Part shown: one piece after another, positions 31,333 through 39,307 of the stretch
Layout of the letters: every line of letters begins with the position of its first letter
Position numbering within the stretch: position 1 is the stretch's first letter
Assembly: GCA_964528095.1 (NCBI GenBank)
Contig: CAZGSG010000010.1
Location: 1 to 46,401 of the forward strand
Length of the DNA stretch: 46,401 bases
Reading direction: 5' to 3'
From: CAZGSG01 sp964528095
Lineage (GTDB): Bacteria > Bacteroidota > Bacteroidia > Chitinophagales > Chitinophagaceae
The notes under the pieces: model-generated
Database searches by the model: none
Seen by the model: the letters and a program-made list of their open reading frames with translations, nothing else
What the model was told of the DNA's origin: nothing
Translations under genes and position numbers: made by a program

Positions 31333-33444
31333 ATGGGCGTATTGACATTACAATGGGATAATAGCGATGTACTGGCAAGTCCGATCGGTACAGGTCAACG
31401 AGCTTCCAAGCGTATAAAAACGGTCGGAGGCGCGTTTGACACGTCTGGTTTTACTCCTGCCAATGATCTTGCGACAAGTGCGACCTCGGTACAGGTTACT
31501 TTAACTGAAAATAAGGTTTATCAGTTTAAGATTGACGGCCTGTGTTCCATTGGTGGCCCGACACCAAACAACAATGGATTAATTGAAGGAATTGTTTTTG
31601 GTTGTATAATTCCAGATATTACAAAAACTACAACAACGGCGCAGGTTGTCGTTGATGTGAGCAATACAGATATTACAAAACTTCGCTTCGTTCTTCGGTT
31701 GACCGCCGATGATTCTGTTGTCGCTACTGTAAGTGCGACGAGGGTAGCAAATTCTGTTACAGGTAATTTTTCTTCTCTTGTTGGAAATACAAATTACTAC
31801 GTGACTTATGAGCCATTTGCAATAATTGACGGAGTTGAAAAAGGTTCGACTGATCTAATTCCTTCTGTCGATCTGTGTGGTGACGAGGGCGAATATCCCT
31901 TCACGACGAATAATGTTCCAAATTTTGTTTGGCGCCCACTCGATTCAGAATGCGAAAAGGCGGGTCTGTTTTCCATAGTAAAAACCATCACTGGTTTGAA
32001 GTCTCCTGCCCAGGCTTGGTTTGACCCAATTCTAAACCGTGTGTGGGTAGGTGATCTTGACGACCCATTAGGAAATGTTTATTGGTTCGATCCGGCTACG
32101 GCCGTTTCTCCTTCGGACATGAACCATGTAACTGCCGTAATGCAGGATAATTTATATAACTGCTACATGGATGGCCCCAACAGACGAATATATTTTGTTG
32201 GTGCAAATACCGGTGGCCTCATCGTCTATTTCATTGATACAAATACCGCCTCTCTTGTTCCTTTCGGAACCAATGGACCATTCCGCCGTGTTGTATTGAC
32301 CGTGGCAGGAAATAATATTCTTTGTAATGACGGAAACGATAACCTGGTAGTAATTGATCGCACAACCCTTACAGTATCGGCGGTAACTGCGTTTACCAGC
32401 CTCCCTACATCAAATCACTTTACCAGCGGACCGTTTATATTAATGCCGGTTGGTGCCAGTGAAATTTGGGTATGTAGTAATAATAATGGATTGATAGGAA
32501 CAGTAGGCGTGTACTCTCTTGATCTGGCTACACATTTTACAGAAATAACTTTACCCGGTGCAGCCGTTTGGTCAGGGGGATTCAATCATTACTGGCAAAG
32601 TATCGTATATGATGCCACCAGTAACACCGTATTGGCTGCGGATGCCGGTTCTTCACGCCGATATGTTATTGATGCGGCTACAAAAACAGTACTGGACACT
32701 CAAACAGCTACAGACAAAGAAGGAAAATTAACGGCCCTCTATACCTGGACATTGAATTTGCTGACTAATGAGTTGCTTTGTCTTTACCAGGGCTTGAATA
32801 GTTCTTCAGACCCATCGCCGAAAAAACGTGTATATAAGCAGGACCGTGCTACTTATGCATTCACGGATATGATCATTAACCAATATTTTAATAACCTAAA
32901 CTCTATCGGTGGTACCTCGCAGCTCGTTGGGATGGACACTGGCCCAACAATCTCTGGCGGTCTTGATACGGATGGTACAATTACAGTTTTGAGTAATACA
33001 ACTGGCACCGATAATACGGGAAGGGAAATTATAAACACACTGGAAGAGGTTGACGCAAATAATGGTGACGCTCCTACCGGAAATACGAAGCCTAATATGA
33101 TCGGCGACCCGGACTATGAGCCACCGATTGACCCTTCCGCCGATTGTCCGGTTACGGTTTCCCTCGATTGCTCGACCAATAAGGTGAAAACTTTTGCTGC
33201 AGGTGTATTACAATTTGAGTTTGCCATTAAGGATAATGTGCGGCTCAATCCTGCTATCGCTACGATCAGGGTCAGCGCCTTCAATACAGACACATCAGCA
33301 GTGAACGGAACGCCATTGACATTTACGAGCCCATTTGCCTCAAATTATTTTTCCGGTTCATTCAGTAGCTTGCCGGGAACTAACTATGTGGTACAGGTTG
33401 AATATTTGGATATTAGCAATGCAGTATTAGCGACCTGCACATAA
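31333..33444 (+). CDS. Virion protein with beta-propeller insertion, long paralogue (703 aa)
   Basis: Residues 1-200 repeat the preceding protein (MGVLTLQWDNSDVLASPIGT; QRASKRIKTVGGAFDTSGFT; GGPTPNNNGLIEGIVFGCI; fibronectin-like domain). Residues about 215-560 then form a YncE/NHL-like propeller: AWFDPILNRVWVGDLDDP, YMDGPNRRIYFVGANTGG, ILCNDGNDNLVVIDRTTL, YDATSNTVLAADAGSSRR. The C-terminal 100 residues are another beta-sandwich (LQFEFAIKDNVRLNPAIATI). The gene looks like a duplication of the short paralogue that acquired a propeller, possibly a receptor-binding domain. Confidence 0.7.
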   Translation: MGVLTLQWDNSDVLASPIGTGQRASKRIKTVGGAFDTSGFTPANDLATSATSVQVTLTENKVYQFKIDGLCSIGGPTPNNNGLIEGIVFGCIIPDITKTTTTAQVVVDVSNTDITKLRFVLRLTADDSVVATVSATRVANSVTGNFSSLVGNTNYYVTYEPFAIIDGVEKGSTDLIPSVDLCGDEGEYPFTTNNVPNFVWRPLDSECEKAGLFSIVKTITGLKSPAQAWFDPILNRVWVGDLDDPLGNVYWFDPATAVSPSDMNHVTAVMQDNLYNCYMDGPNRRIYFVGANTGGLIVYFIDTNTASLVPFGTNGPFRRVVLTVAGNNILCNDGNDNLVVIDRTTLTVSAVTAFTSLPTSNHFTSGPFILMPVGASEIWVCSNNNGLIGTVGVYSLDLATHFTEITLPGAAVWSGGFNHYWQSIVYDATSNTVLAADAGSSRRYVIDAATKTVLDTQTATDKEGKLTALYTWTLNLLTNELLCLYQGLNSSSDPSPKKRVYKQDRATYAFTDMIINQYFNNLNSIGGTSQLVGMDTGPTISGGLDTDGTITVLSNTTGTDNTGREIINTLEEVDANNGDAPTGNTKPNMIGDPDYEPPIDPSADCPVTVSLDCSTNKVKTFAAGVLQFEFAIKDNVRLNPAIATIRVSAFNTDTSAVNGTPLTFTSPFASNYFSGSFSSLPGTNYVVQVEYLDISNAVLATCT

Positions 33445-33463
33445 AAATTTATATCTTTATTCT

Positions 33464-34264
33464 ATGCCGATTGATTCTTTCCAATTATTTGAAAAACTGT
33501 GTGGCAAAGTCAACACCCACCAGGGCGGAAATATCCGTCCGCACCGGAATTTTCTGGATTGGGTGAATGATATTCGCCTCGAAGTTTTCGAGGAAGAATA
33601 TGCAGCCTGGGAAAAGAATCAAATCGTTTCAGACCGTTTATCCCCGTTTTTAAAATCCATAAACATAGTCGTGTCCGGTGTGCCCAACCAAATGTGGGAC
33701 GTGGTGAAATTGCCGGCAGACTATGAACATTTTTCCTCTGCCCGTATCTGGAAGCGTGGGGAACAGGTTTGCGGTTGTAATACCTGTGACACCATTGATG
33801 GAAAGACGGGCCAGAAAACGACCTGCCAATACGTTTTAGATGATGATGAAAGAGAAAGATTACAAAGCCAATCAGACGGAAATCTTTGTGAAATAACTAT
33901 TGAAAAGGTGCCCAATAATCGGTGGGGTGCCCTATGCAGTCATGCAACGTTAAGCCCTATGAAAACAGGCATACCAAAGTGTACGCAATTCGATGGGGGG
34001 TTGAAAGTCGCGCCGAAAGGTTCCGGTATTATTATCCTGGATTATTTCAGGTTACCTAAGAAGGCAACTTTTGATTATACGATAATCAACCCCAACACCG
34101 AAGATGAGTATATACAGTACAATGCCAATACCAGTCAGAAGCTGGAATTTACAGAATTGCTCATCCCCGAATTTTTAGACCGTTTGCAAAAACGTTATGG
34201 AACTTACATCCGTGAAAATGGATTGTATGAACAGGGAGAAGCTGACAGACGTGTTAAAGCCTAA
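33464..34264 (+). CDS. Putative head-tail connector or ring protein (266 aa)
   Basis: It begins MPIDSFQLFEKLCGKVNTHQ with helical NFLDWVNDIRLEVFEEEYAA, then a beta-rich middle (FLKSINIVVSGV, VVKLPADYEHFSSARIWKRG) containing a CGCNTCDTIDG/TTCQYV cysteine cluster, and a C-terminal helix (ELLIPEFLDRLQKRYGTYI). The position between fibre and ejection genes and the style resemble the ring/adaptor series of crAss-like phages. The specific function is inferred only. Confidence 0.55.
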   Translation: MPIDSFQLFEKLCGKVNTHQGGNIRPHRNFLDWVNDIRLEVFEEEYAAWEKNQIVSDRLSPFLKSINIVVSGVPNQMWDVVKLPADYEHFSSARIWKRGEQVCGCNTCDTIDGKTGQKTTCQYVLDDDERERLQSQSDGNLCEITIEKVPNNRWGALCSHATLSPMKTGIPKCTQFDGGLKVAPKGSGIIILDYFRLPKKATFDYTIINPNTEDEYIQYNANTSQKLEFTELLIPEFLDRLQKRYGTYIRENGLYEQGEADRRVKA

Positions 34265-34274
34265 AATTTTAATT

Positions 34275-34904
34275 ATGAGTTTTGAAATCTTTTTACTTGT
34301 CTATTTTGGAATCGTTGCCAGCGGTACGTTGGCTGTTACAGGTTGGTACTTTATCAGCCGCGGGGAAGAAATTATATTGGAAGATGGAAGTAAAAAGAGA
34401 GTAGGTAAAATATTCAAGGGCTGGTATTTTTTTTGGACCCGGACAAAGCCACTACCAAAGCGTGTCTATTTTGATGAGGCGCATTTGTTTGAATTGTTTG
34501 TAAAGATCAAGGCTAAATTTATGATCACTCGTGATCAGTACGACATAGTTCAAGAGGGTGTGATCTTAAAGATCTCCCAGGCCCAAAAGTGGTATGAAGA
34601 AATGCGCTGGATCGAAGGCGCCTATGGTATTAAATTTTTCGATAAGGGTGGTGGTGATTACTCGGTTTACAAGGAATATGACGAATATGTGTACCCTTTC
34701 TGGATTCGTGACCCGATCGCTGTGTGTGCTACCTGTTTCAGCAGCATTTACGGCAGTGCCTTTTTTTGGCTATTAATAGCATTGGTAAAAATTCCGATGT
34801 TCGCATGGAGTGGAACTCCCTGGCTGGCAGCGGTATTTTTCTGGATATCATTCTGTTTTTCACTTGCAGTACTAAATACTGCGCTGGCAAAACGCTTTAA
34901 TTAA
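34275..34904 (+). CDS. Membrane protein within the structural cluster (209 aa)
   Basis: The start at ATG 34275 is preferred; an upstream in-frame start would overlap the preceding gene by 68 nt. One N-terminal helix (FLLVYFGIVASGTLAVTGWY) is followed by a soluble region, then two C-terminal helices around FSSIYGSAFFWLLIALV and LAAVFFWISFCFSLAVLNTA, with a CATC pair before the first. A membrane protein inside a late structural operon is odd and may act in the host envelope during assembly. No family is recognised with certainty. Confidence 0.65.
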   Translation: MSFEIFLLVYFGIVASGTLAVTGWYFISRGEEIILEDGSKKRVGKIFKGWYFFWTRTKPLPKRVYFDEAHLFELFVKIKAKFMITRDQYDIVQEGVILKISQAQKWYEEMRWIEGAYGIKFFDKGGGDYSVYKEYDEYVYPFWIRDPIAVCATCFSSIYGSAFFWLLIALVKIPMFAWSGTPWLAAVFFWISFCFSLAVLNTALAKRFN

Positions 34905-35594
34905 ATGGCAACCCTTGTAGAAACCGCTCAAAACTGCATGGACTTGTACTATCAACAGTTCAAGTCGGATGAAGATTTTTTTGAGTTATACCATTTCAAA
35001 TACCTCTGTGGCGTCGCACAGGCGAAATTGCTGCAGGTGGAATATGAAAAGGCTTATGCCAGGTCGCTGCAAATTCATGGCATTCCTGAAGCCCGTATGA
35101 ACCCACAGTGGTTTATTTCGGAAAACGTGGAACTGAAAGCCAGTGATATTGCTGACAAGGAAATTGAGTTGAAGGATTGCCCCTTCACCTTTCTGTATGA
35201 CGCCAGTTCTACCGGTATTGAAAATGTTTACCCACTAAACGGAAAGTGCGGTGATTTTATCCGCATGAGCATTGATGATAAATGGAAATTAAAATCGAGC
35301 CCGGCCACTAATATTGTATGGTGGTTTCCATTTGGGAAAAAAATCGGGTTTATGAATCTGCACTGCGGATTGAAACAGGTTAAGGTTGTTTATATACCAA
35401 GTCTTGCAAAGCTGGAAGATACTTGCGGCATCGCTGATGGAATAGAGGCTGATATCATCACCTGGGTTTTAAATCTGATGGCCGCGGCTCGTAATGGTGC
35501 AGTCGTCGATATGACGAACGACCAAAACCCGAACAAGGTTATCGAATCGGAAATAAACACTGCATTCGGAAATCTTAAAACAAAACCACGATGA
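34905..35594 (+). CDS. Putative connector or tail-ring protein (229 aa)
   Basis: The start codon directly follows the previous stop. The N-terminal helices (QNCMDLYYQQFKSDEDFFEL; QAKLLQVEYEKAYARSL) and the later beta-rich half (NIVWWFPFGKKIGFMNLHCG; VKVVYIPSLAKLED) followed by a helix (IITWVLNLMAAARN) resemble tail-tube/ring adaptors in podovirus-like genomes. It overlaps the next gene by four nt (ATGA). No exact family is recognised. Confidence 0.55.
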   Translation: MATLVETAQNCMDLYYQQFKSDEDFFELYHFKYLCGVAQAKLLQVEYEKAYARSLQIHGIPEARMNPQWFISENVELKASDIADKEIELKDCPFTFLYDASSTGIENVYPLNGKCGDFIRMSIDDKWKLKSSPATNIVWWFPFGKKIGFMNLHCGLKQVKVVYIPSLAKLEDTCGIADGIEADIITWVLNLMAAARNGAVVDMTNDQNPNKVIESEINTAFGNLKTKPR

Positions 35595-36664
35595 ACGAAA
35601 GACAAATACCATATCTGACGTTGACCGAAACGGTCAATCAATATATGCTGGCTTCGTTCAACGATCGCCGGAAATATTTTATTAATTACCTTACTCACGC
35701 AAAGTGGATATGGAAAAAATTGATCTGGAATACTATTTGGGCGATTAATCACCGGTACTTAGATGTTGATACTACTACTACGCCACACTCAATACTTCTG
35801 CCCAAAGACATGGTTCGGTTTATTAATTTGAGTGAGGTAGATGACTGCAATTCTTTACGTTCACTTTCCTTTCGTGATGAAATGAATGTCATACCAGCTC
35901 CCACTGGTGGAAAATGTTGTCCGGCCTGTGGCGGTCAAAACGCTCTCGGCCAGTGTGTGAGCAACATTTCTGTTATCCAAAACGATGTAGTTATTGACAA
36001 CGTAAGCTATAAGGAAAAAATTTGGAAAAAGGTTTGCGCTAATGGAGATCTTGTAGAAATCCGTGAATACCCAACGAAGAATTATAATAGCACGACTGAT
36101 ATGGATGATTTTGAAATCACCTATCAGACCTATGAAAAATACTTATGTAAGCTGGATAAAAAACCCTGCGGCTGTGTGTCCGACACGGAAGAAAATAAAA
36201 AGCTCGTCATTAATTATTGTGGATGCTTTGCTACTTCCTGTCAAAAGAATCTCTGCGACCCACTTTTTACCACTCCCTATGCGAAATTTGGTGTTATCAA
36301 GATAGAAAATGGCCGTGTGTATATTCAGGGCAATAAGGCTGAAAGACTTATATTATCTTACCAAACAAATGGTGAGTGTGGTGATGATGAGCTGATGATA
36401 CCGGAATGGTGCGTTGACACAGTAATCTTCGGAATCGACTGGCGCTCCAAAGCGCTGGCGCCGAATACTGACCGGTTTGAGAAGAGAGAAAGTGAACGCA
36501 TGTGGAACAAAGCGGTGAGTGATTTACAGGAGTTTTTAAATCCGATCATCGTTTCTGAATTTATGAACTTGCAGATGGCTTTCCCGCAATGGGGAAATCA
36601 TTCTGACTACAATAATCACATATTGTCGAAAGAAGTTCAACGATCTCAATTTACTGACCTATAA
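35591..36664 (+). CDS. Cysteine-rich putative tail-ring protein (357 aa)
   Basis: MNERQIPYLTLTETVNQYML leads into a helical region rich in aromatics, then several cysteine clusters: GGKCCPACGGQNALGQC, KKVCANG, KKPCGCVSD, INYCGCFATSC, QKNLCDPL and TNGECGDDE. Such a density suggests bound metals or stabilising cross-links in the virion. The C-terminal half has beta-strands and a terminal helix (DLQEFLNPIIVSEFMNLQMA). The ATGA overlap with the preceding connector-type gene and the location suggest a ring or tail-tube protein, as in crAss-like phages. Confidence 0.6.
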   Translation: MNERQIPYLTLTETVNQYMLASFNDRRKYFINYLTHAKWIWKKLIWNTIWAINHRYLDVDTTTTPHSILLPKDMVRFINLSEVDDCNSLRSLSFRDEMNVIPAPTGGKCCPACGGQNALGQCVSNISVIQNDVVIDNVSYKEKIWKKVCANGDLVEIREYPTKNYNSTTDMDDFEITYQTYEKYLCKLDKKPCGCVSDTEENKKLVINYCGCFATSCQKNLCDPLFTTPYAKFGVIKIENGRVYIQGNKAERLILSYQTNGECGDDELMIPEWCVDTVIFGIDWRSKALAPNTDRFEKRESERMWNKAVSDLQEFLNPIIVSEFMNLQMAFPQWGNHSDYNNHILSKEVQRSQFTDL

Positions 36665-36672
36665 ATGATTTT

Positions 36673-36897
36673 ATGGAGCCTTGCAGTAAATGTGAAACCC
36701 CTGAATATTGCGCCGACATTCGCCGGTGTTTGTATAAAGGAATTGAAACGGAAAGTGAAGAGGGCGATGTAGTTGATGATCAGGATGAAATTTTCCTTTC
36801 TTCCGGGTTGAAGCGAAAAAAGATTGAAGATGTGACCGTACCGGAAAAATTGACGACAGAGCATAGAGATTTTTTGAAAAACGTATTAAATTTTTAA
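36673..36897 (+). CDS. Small Cys-containing hypothetical protein (74 aa)
   Basis: MEPCSKCETPEYCADIRRCL holds four cysteines in a CxxCx5Cx5C layout that could bind zinc, followed by an acidic linker (TESEEGDVVDDQDE) and a basic C-terminal helix region. It sits in a nine-nt gap after the ring-type gene and one nt before the next gene, so it is probably co-translated with the virion proteins. No family is recognised. Confidence 0.65.
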   Translation: MEPCSKCETPEYCADIRRCLYKGIETESEEGDVVDDQDEIFLSSGLKRKKIEDVTVPEKLTTEHRDFLKNVLNF

Positions 36898-36898
36898 A

Positions 36899-37699
36899 AT
36901 GGACCCGCTAACCATCGCCACACTTGGCGCCGGCGCTGTTCAGGGCATCACCGGCCTTCTCCAAAAAGGGAAGGCTAAACGTATGGCCCGTGCCAACAAG
37001 CGGCCCGTATATGAAATCCAGAAACCTATACTGGATAACCAGGCGATCGCAGAAAGTCGGGCCGGGCAAGGTATGTCCGATGCTTCCCGCCAGCAGTTGA
37101 ATCAAGCAAACGAAAAGGGCCTTACCAGCTCTATAGATGCGATTCTGGCCGGTGGCGGCAGCGTCAATAACATTGCTGATCTGTACGGGAATTATCAAAC
37201 TGGCACGTCCAAAATGGCCCTCATCGACGAGGATATGCGTCGTCAGAACATTCAGCAGCTCATCGCCCAAAATAATACGCTGGCTGGTGAGCAGGATAAG
37301 GCATGGCAGGTGAATGTATATGCTCCTTATGCCGATAAAGCCCAGGCCGCGGCCGCATTGAGTAAACAAGGGTCGGATAATATCTGGAAGGGAGTTAACA
37401 GCATGATCAGCGCAGGAGCAAGCGCGGCCACAGCCAACCAGTACAAAGACCAGGCAAACAATGTTTATGGAAAGACAGGCGTGGGTCTGGACGAACCCGT
37501 AGTTACAACTCCGGGCGGTATCAACCCCAATGGCAGCGTAAATCCATACAACTGGTACAAGACAACGACAGATACGCCACAAATTCCCATGACGCCAGAG
37601 CAGCGGGCAGCTAACCAGGTGCAAACGCAATATCCCGGCCTGATGATGGGCAATATGGGCGGAGGTTTTGACATGACATTATTTAACGGACAAGGCTAA
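36899..37699 (+). CDS. Putative internal virion / ejection protein (266 aa)
   Basis: It starts with a Gly/Ala-rich hydrophobic segment (IATLGAGAVQGITGLLQKGK) then long helices rich in Ala, Gln and Asn (RAGQGMSDASRQQLNQANEK; QNIQQLIAQNNTLAGEQDKA), and a disordered Pro/Asn-rich tail. Amphipathic Ala/Gly-rich N-termini and long polar helices are typical of podovirus ejection proteins that line the DNA channel or cross the envelope. It opens a block of three such genes. Function inferred from composition and order. Confidence 0.6.
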   Translation: MDPLTIATLGAGAVQGITGLLQKGKAKRMARANKRPVYEIQKPILDNQAIAESRAGQGMSDASRQQLNQANEKGLTSSIDAILAGGGSVNNIADLYGNYQTGTSKMALIDEDMRRQNIQQLIAQNNTLAGEQDKAWQVNVYAPYADKAQAAAALSKQGSDNIWKGVNSMISAGASAATANQYKDQANNVYGKTGVGLDEPVVTTPGGINPNGSVNPYNWYKTTTDTPQIPMTPEQRAANQVQTQYPGLMMGNMGGGFDMTLFNGQG

Positions 37700-37703
37700 C
37701 CAC

Positions 37704-39305
37704 ATGAATCCTGTATCTGGAAATGACATATTAGGCTATCAGGGTAACGTCGGCCTCGGATTAAACTCCGATGCTGGCGCGATCGGCGTTTATGGAGATA
37801 CAGATCTCACTCCGGCCACCAATGCCCTGTTCAATCTTTCTTACCTGAACATGCAGAAAAACAAAGCTGTTTGGGAGCAAAAGTTAAAGGACCGTGATGA
37901 TGGAATGAGACTGATTGCTGAAGGAAAGCTCCAAGCGAATAATGCTCTTCCTAAAGACAGGGAAAAAATAATGAAGATGATCGACGAGGTTAAAAAAACC
38001 TACTTCGATAATGGTGGTGATGTAAAAAGCGATCCCCGTGTCTGGCTAAAAATAAATGATCAGCTTTCCAAATTCAACGAAGCAAGCAATACGGCCAAAA
38101 GCCGGTATTTGACATATACACAAGGTCAAGCCGAAGCCGCAAAGGAAACCAATCCCTATAAGAAACAAAAGATGCAGGACCATTGGAATAGTCAGTTGGA
38201 AACTGATCTATTTCAACCGATGGACCCTTACCAGCAAACAATGGATTGGGATAATGCTAAGGTTTTCCGAAAAATGACCGAAACAACTATTCCAGGGGGC
38301 ATTGACGGTTATAACAGAATTTCAACTACCAAAACTGATCTTCCGCAGTCATACCGTGATTTTGTAAATACCTATCAGCAGGGTGATAAGGATGAGATTG
38401 GTTTGAACGTCGATACATTCCTTAAATCTTTCTATGGTGATGATGGCATTTTGACGCCAGAAGCGGTTCAGGCAAAATCGCAAGAGGTAAACGATCGTCT
38501 CAAAAAGATTGCGCAACAGGAAGGTTTCGATCCCAACGATGTGAAGAGCTTACCGGATTATTTAAAACCAATGAATCCGCAGCTTATCAATGGTAAGGTC
38601 CAGTCGAATGATTACAAGTGGAATGACTGGTTTAAGATTATGCTTTATGACCAGTATCAGAATAAAAAGAATAGTGTGTTTGATAAGGATTTGCTGGCGC
38701 AGAAGAAAACGGAAGCCGAAATCGCCAATGATAAAGCTAAGACTGGTAACGATCGCATTCGTGCCACAGCGTATGCAGATGCACAAAGGGCGAAGGCTGC
38801 GAAAGATCGTATCTCTGGAAATATCCTGAAAAAAACTGCTACACCGGCCCAAAACTATGACGAGCTTAAAACGAAAACAGCTACCGAGCAAACCACCGGT
38901 GGCGGTTATGTTACTCGTGTAAATTGGGATGATCTGCAAAATAATACAAGGGATTACCTGGGCGTTGATCCATTGACTGCCAATAATGGTAAAGATCGTT
39001 TCATCAATGTGGCCCCCACTCAAATAGTGATCAAGGGAAAGAACGGTCAAGATCAATTAATCAATGACAACGATGTAGATAAATACTACTCCGAAGCATT
39101 GAAAAAAGGCTATAAAGGTTCTATGATTGATTACCTTAATAGTGTGGGAGCTGAATATGACATGGAGGTAGTTGGTCGTGAAAAAGGAAAGAAAGAACTT
39201 CAGCGCAGTGGTCGTCTTTCTTCTTATCAAAACCAGCAAAATAAGAAAACCAAAAATTCACCTATGTTGGAGGACGATGATACTCCAATCGAGATACCTG
39301 AATAA
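37704..39305 (+). CDS. Large internal virion/cargo protein candidate (533 aa)
   Basis: A long, helical, charged protein with few cysteines (LNMQKNKAVWEQKLKDRDDG; KMIDEVKKTYFDNGGDVKSD; FLKSFYGDDGILTPEAVQAK; an Ala/Lys-rich helix around KTGNDRIRATAYADAQRAKA). The C-terminus is basic then acidic (QQNKKTKNSPMLEDDDTPIE). It lies between a membrane-active-looking small ejection protein and the giant polyvalent protein, fitting a packaged internal protein. No enzymatic motif is seen. Confidence 0.6.
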   Translation: MNPVSGNDILGYQGNVGLGLNSDAGAIGVYGDTDLTPATNALFNLSYLNMQKNKAVWEQKLKDRDDGMRLIAEGKLQANNALPKDREKIMKMIDEVKKTYFDNGGDVKSDPRVWLKINDQLSKFNEASNTAKSRYLTYTQGQAEAAKETNPYKKQKMQDHWNSQLETDLFQPMDPYQQTMDWDNAKVFRKMTETTIPGGIDGYNRISTTKTDLPQSYRDFVNTYQQGDKDEIGLNVDTFLKSFYGDDGILTPEAVQAKSQEVNDRLKKIAQQEGFDPNDVKSLPDYLKPMNPQLINGKVQSNDYKWNDWFKIMLYDQYQNKKNSVFDKDLLAQKKTEAEIANDKAKTGNDRIRATAYADAQRAKAAKDRISGNILKKTATPAQNYDELKTKTATEQTTGGGYVTRVNWDDLQNNTRDYLGVDPLTANNGKDRFINVAPTQIVIKGKNGQDQLINDNDVDKYYSEALKKGYKGSMIDYLNSVGAEYDMEVVGREKGKKELQRSGRLSSYQNQQNKKTKNSPMLEDDDTPIEIPE

Positions 39306-39307
39306 CT

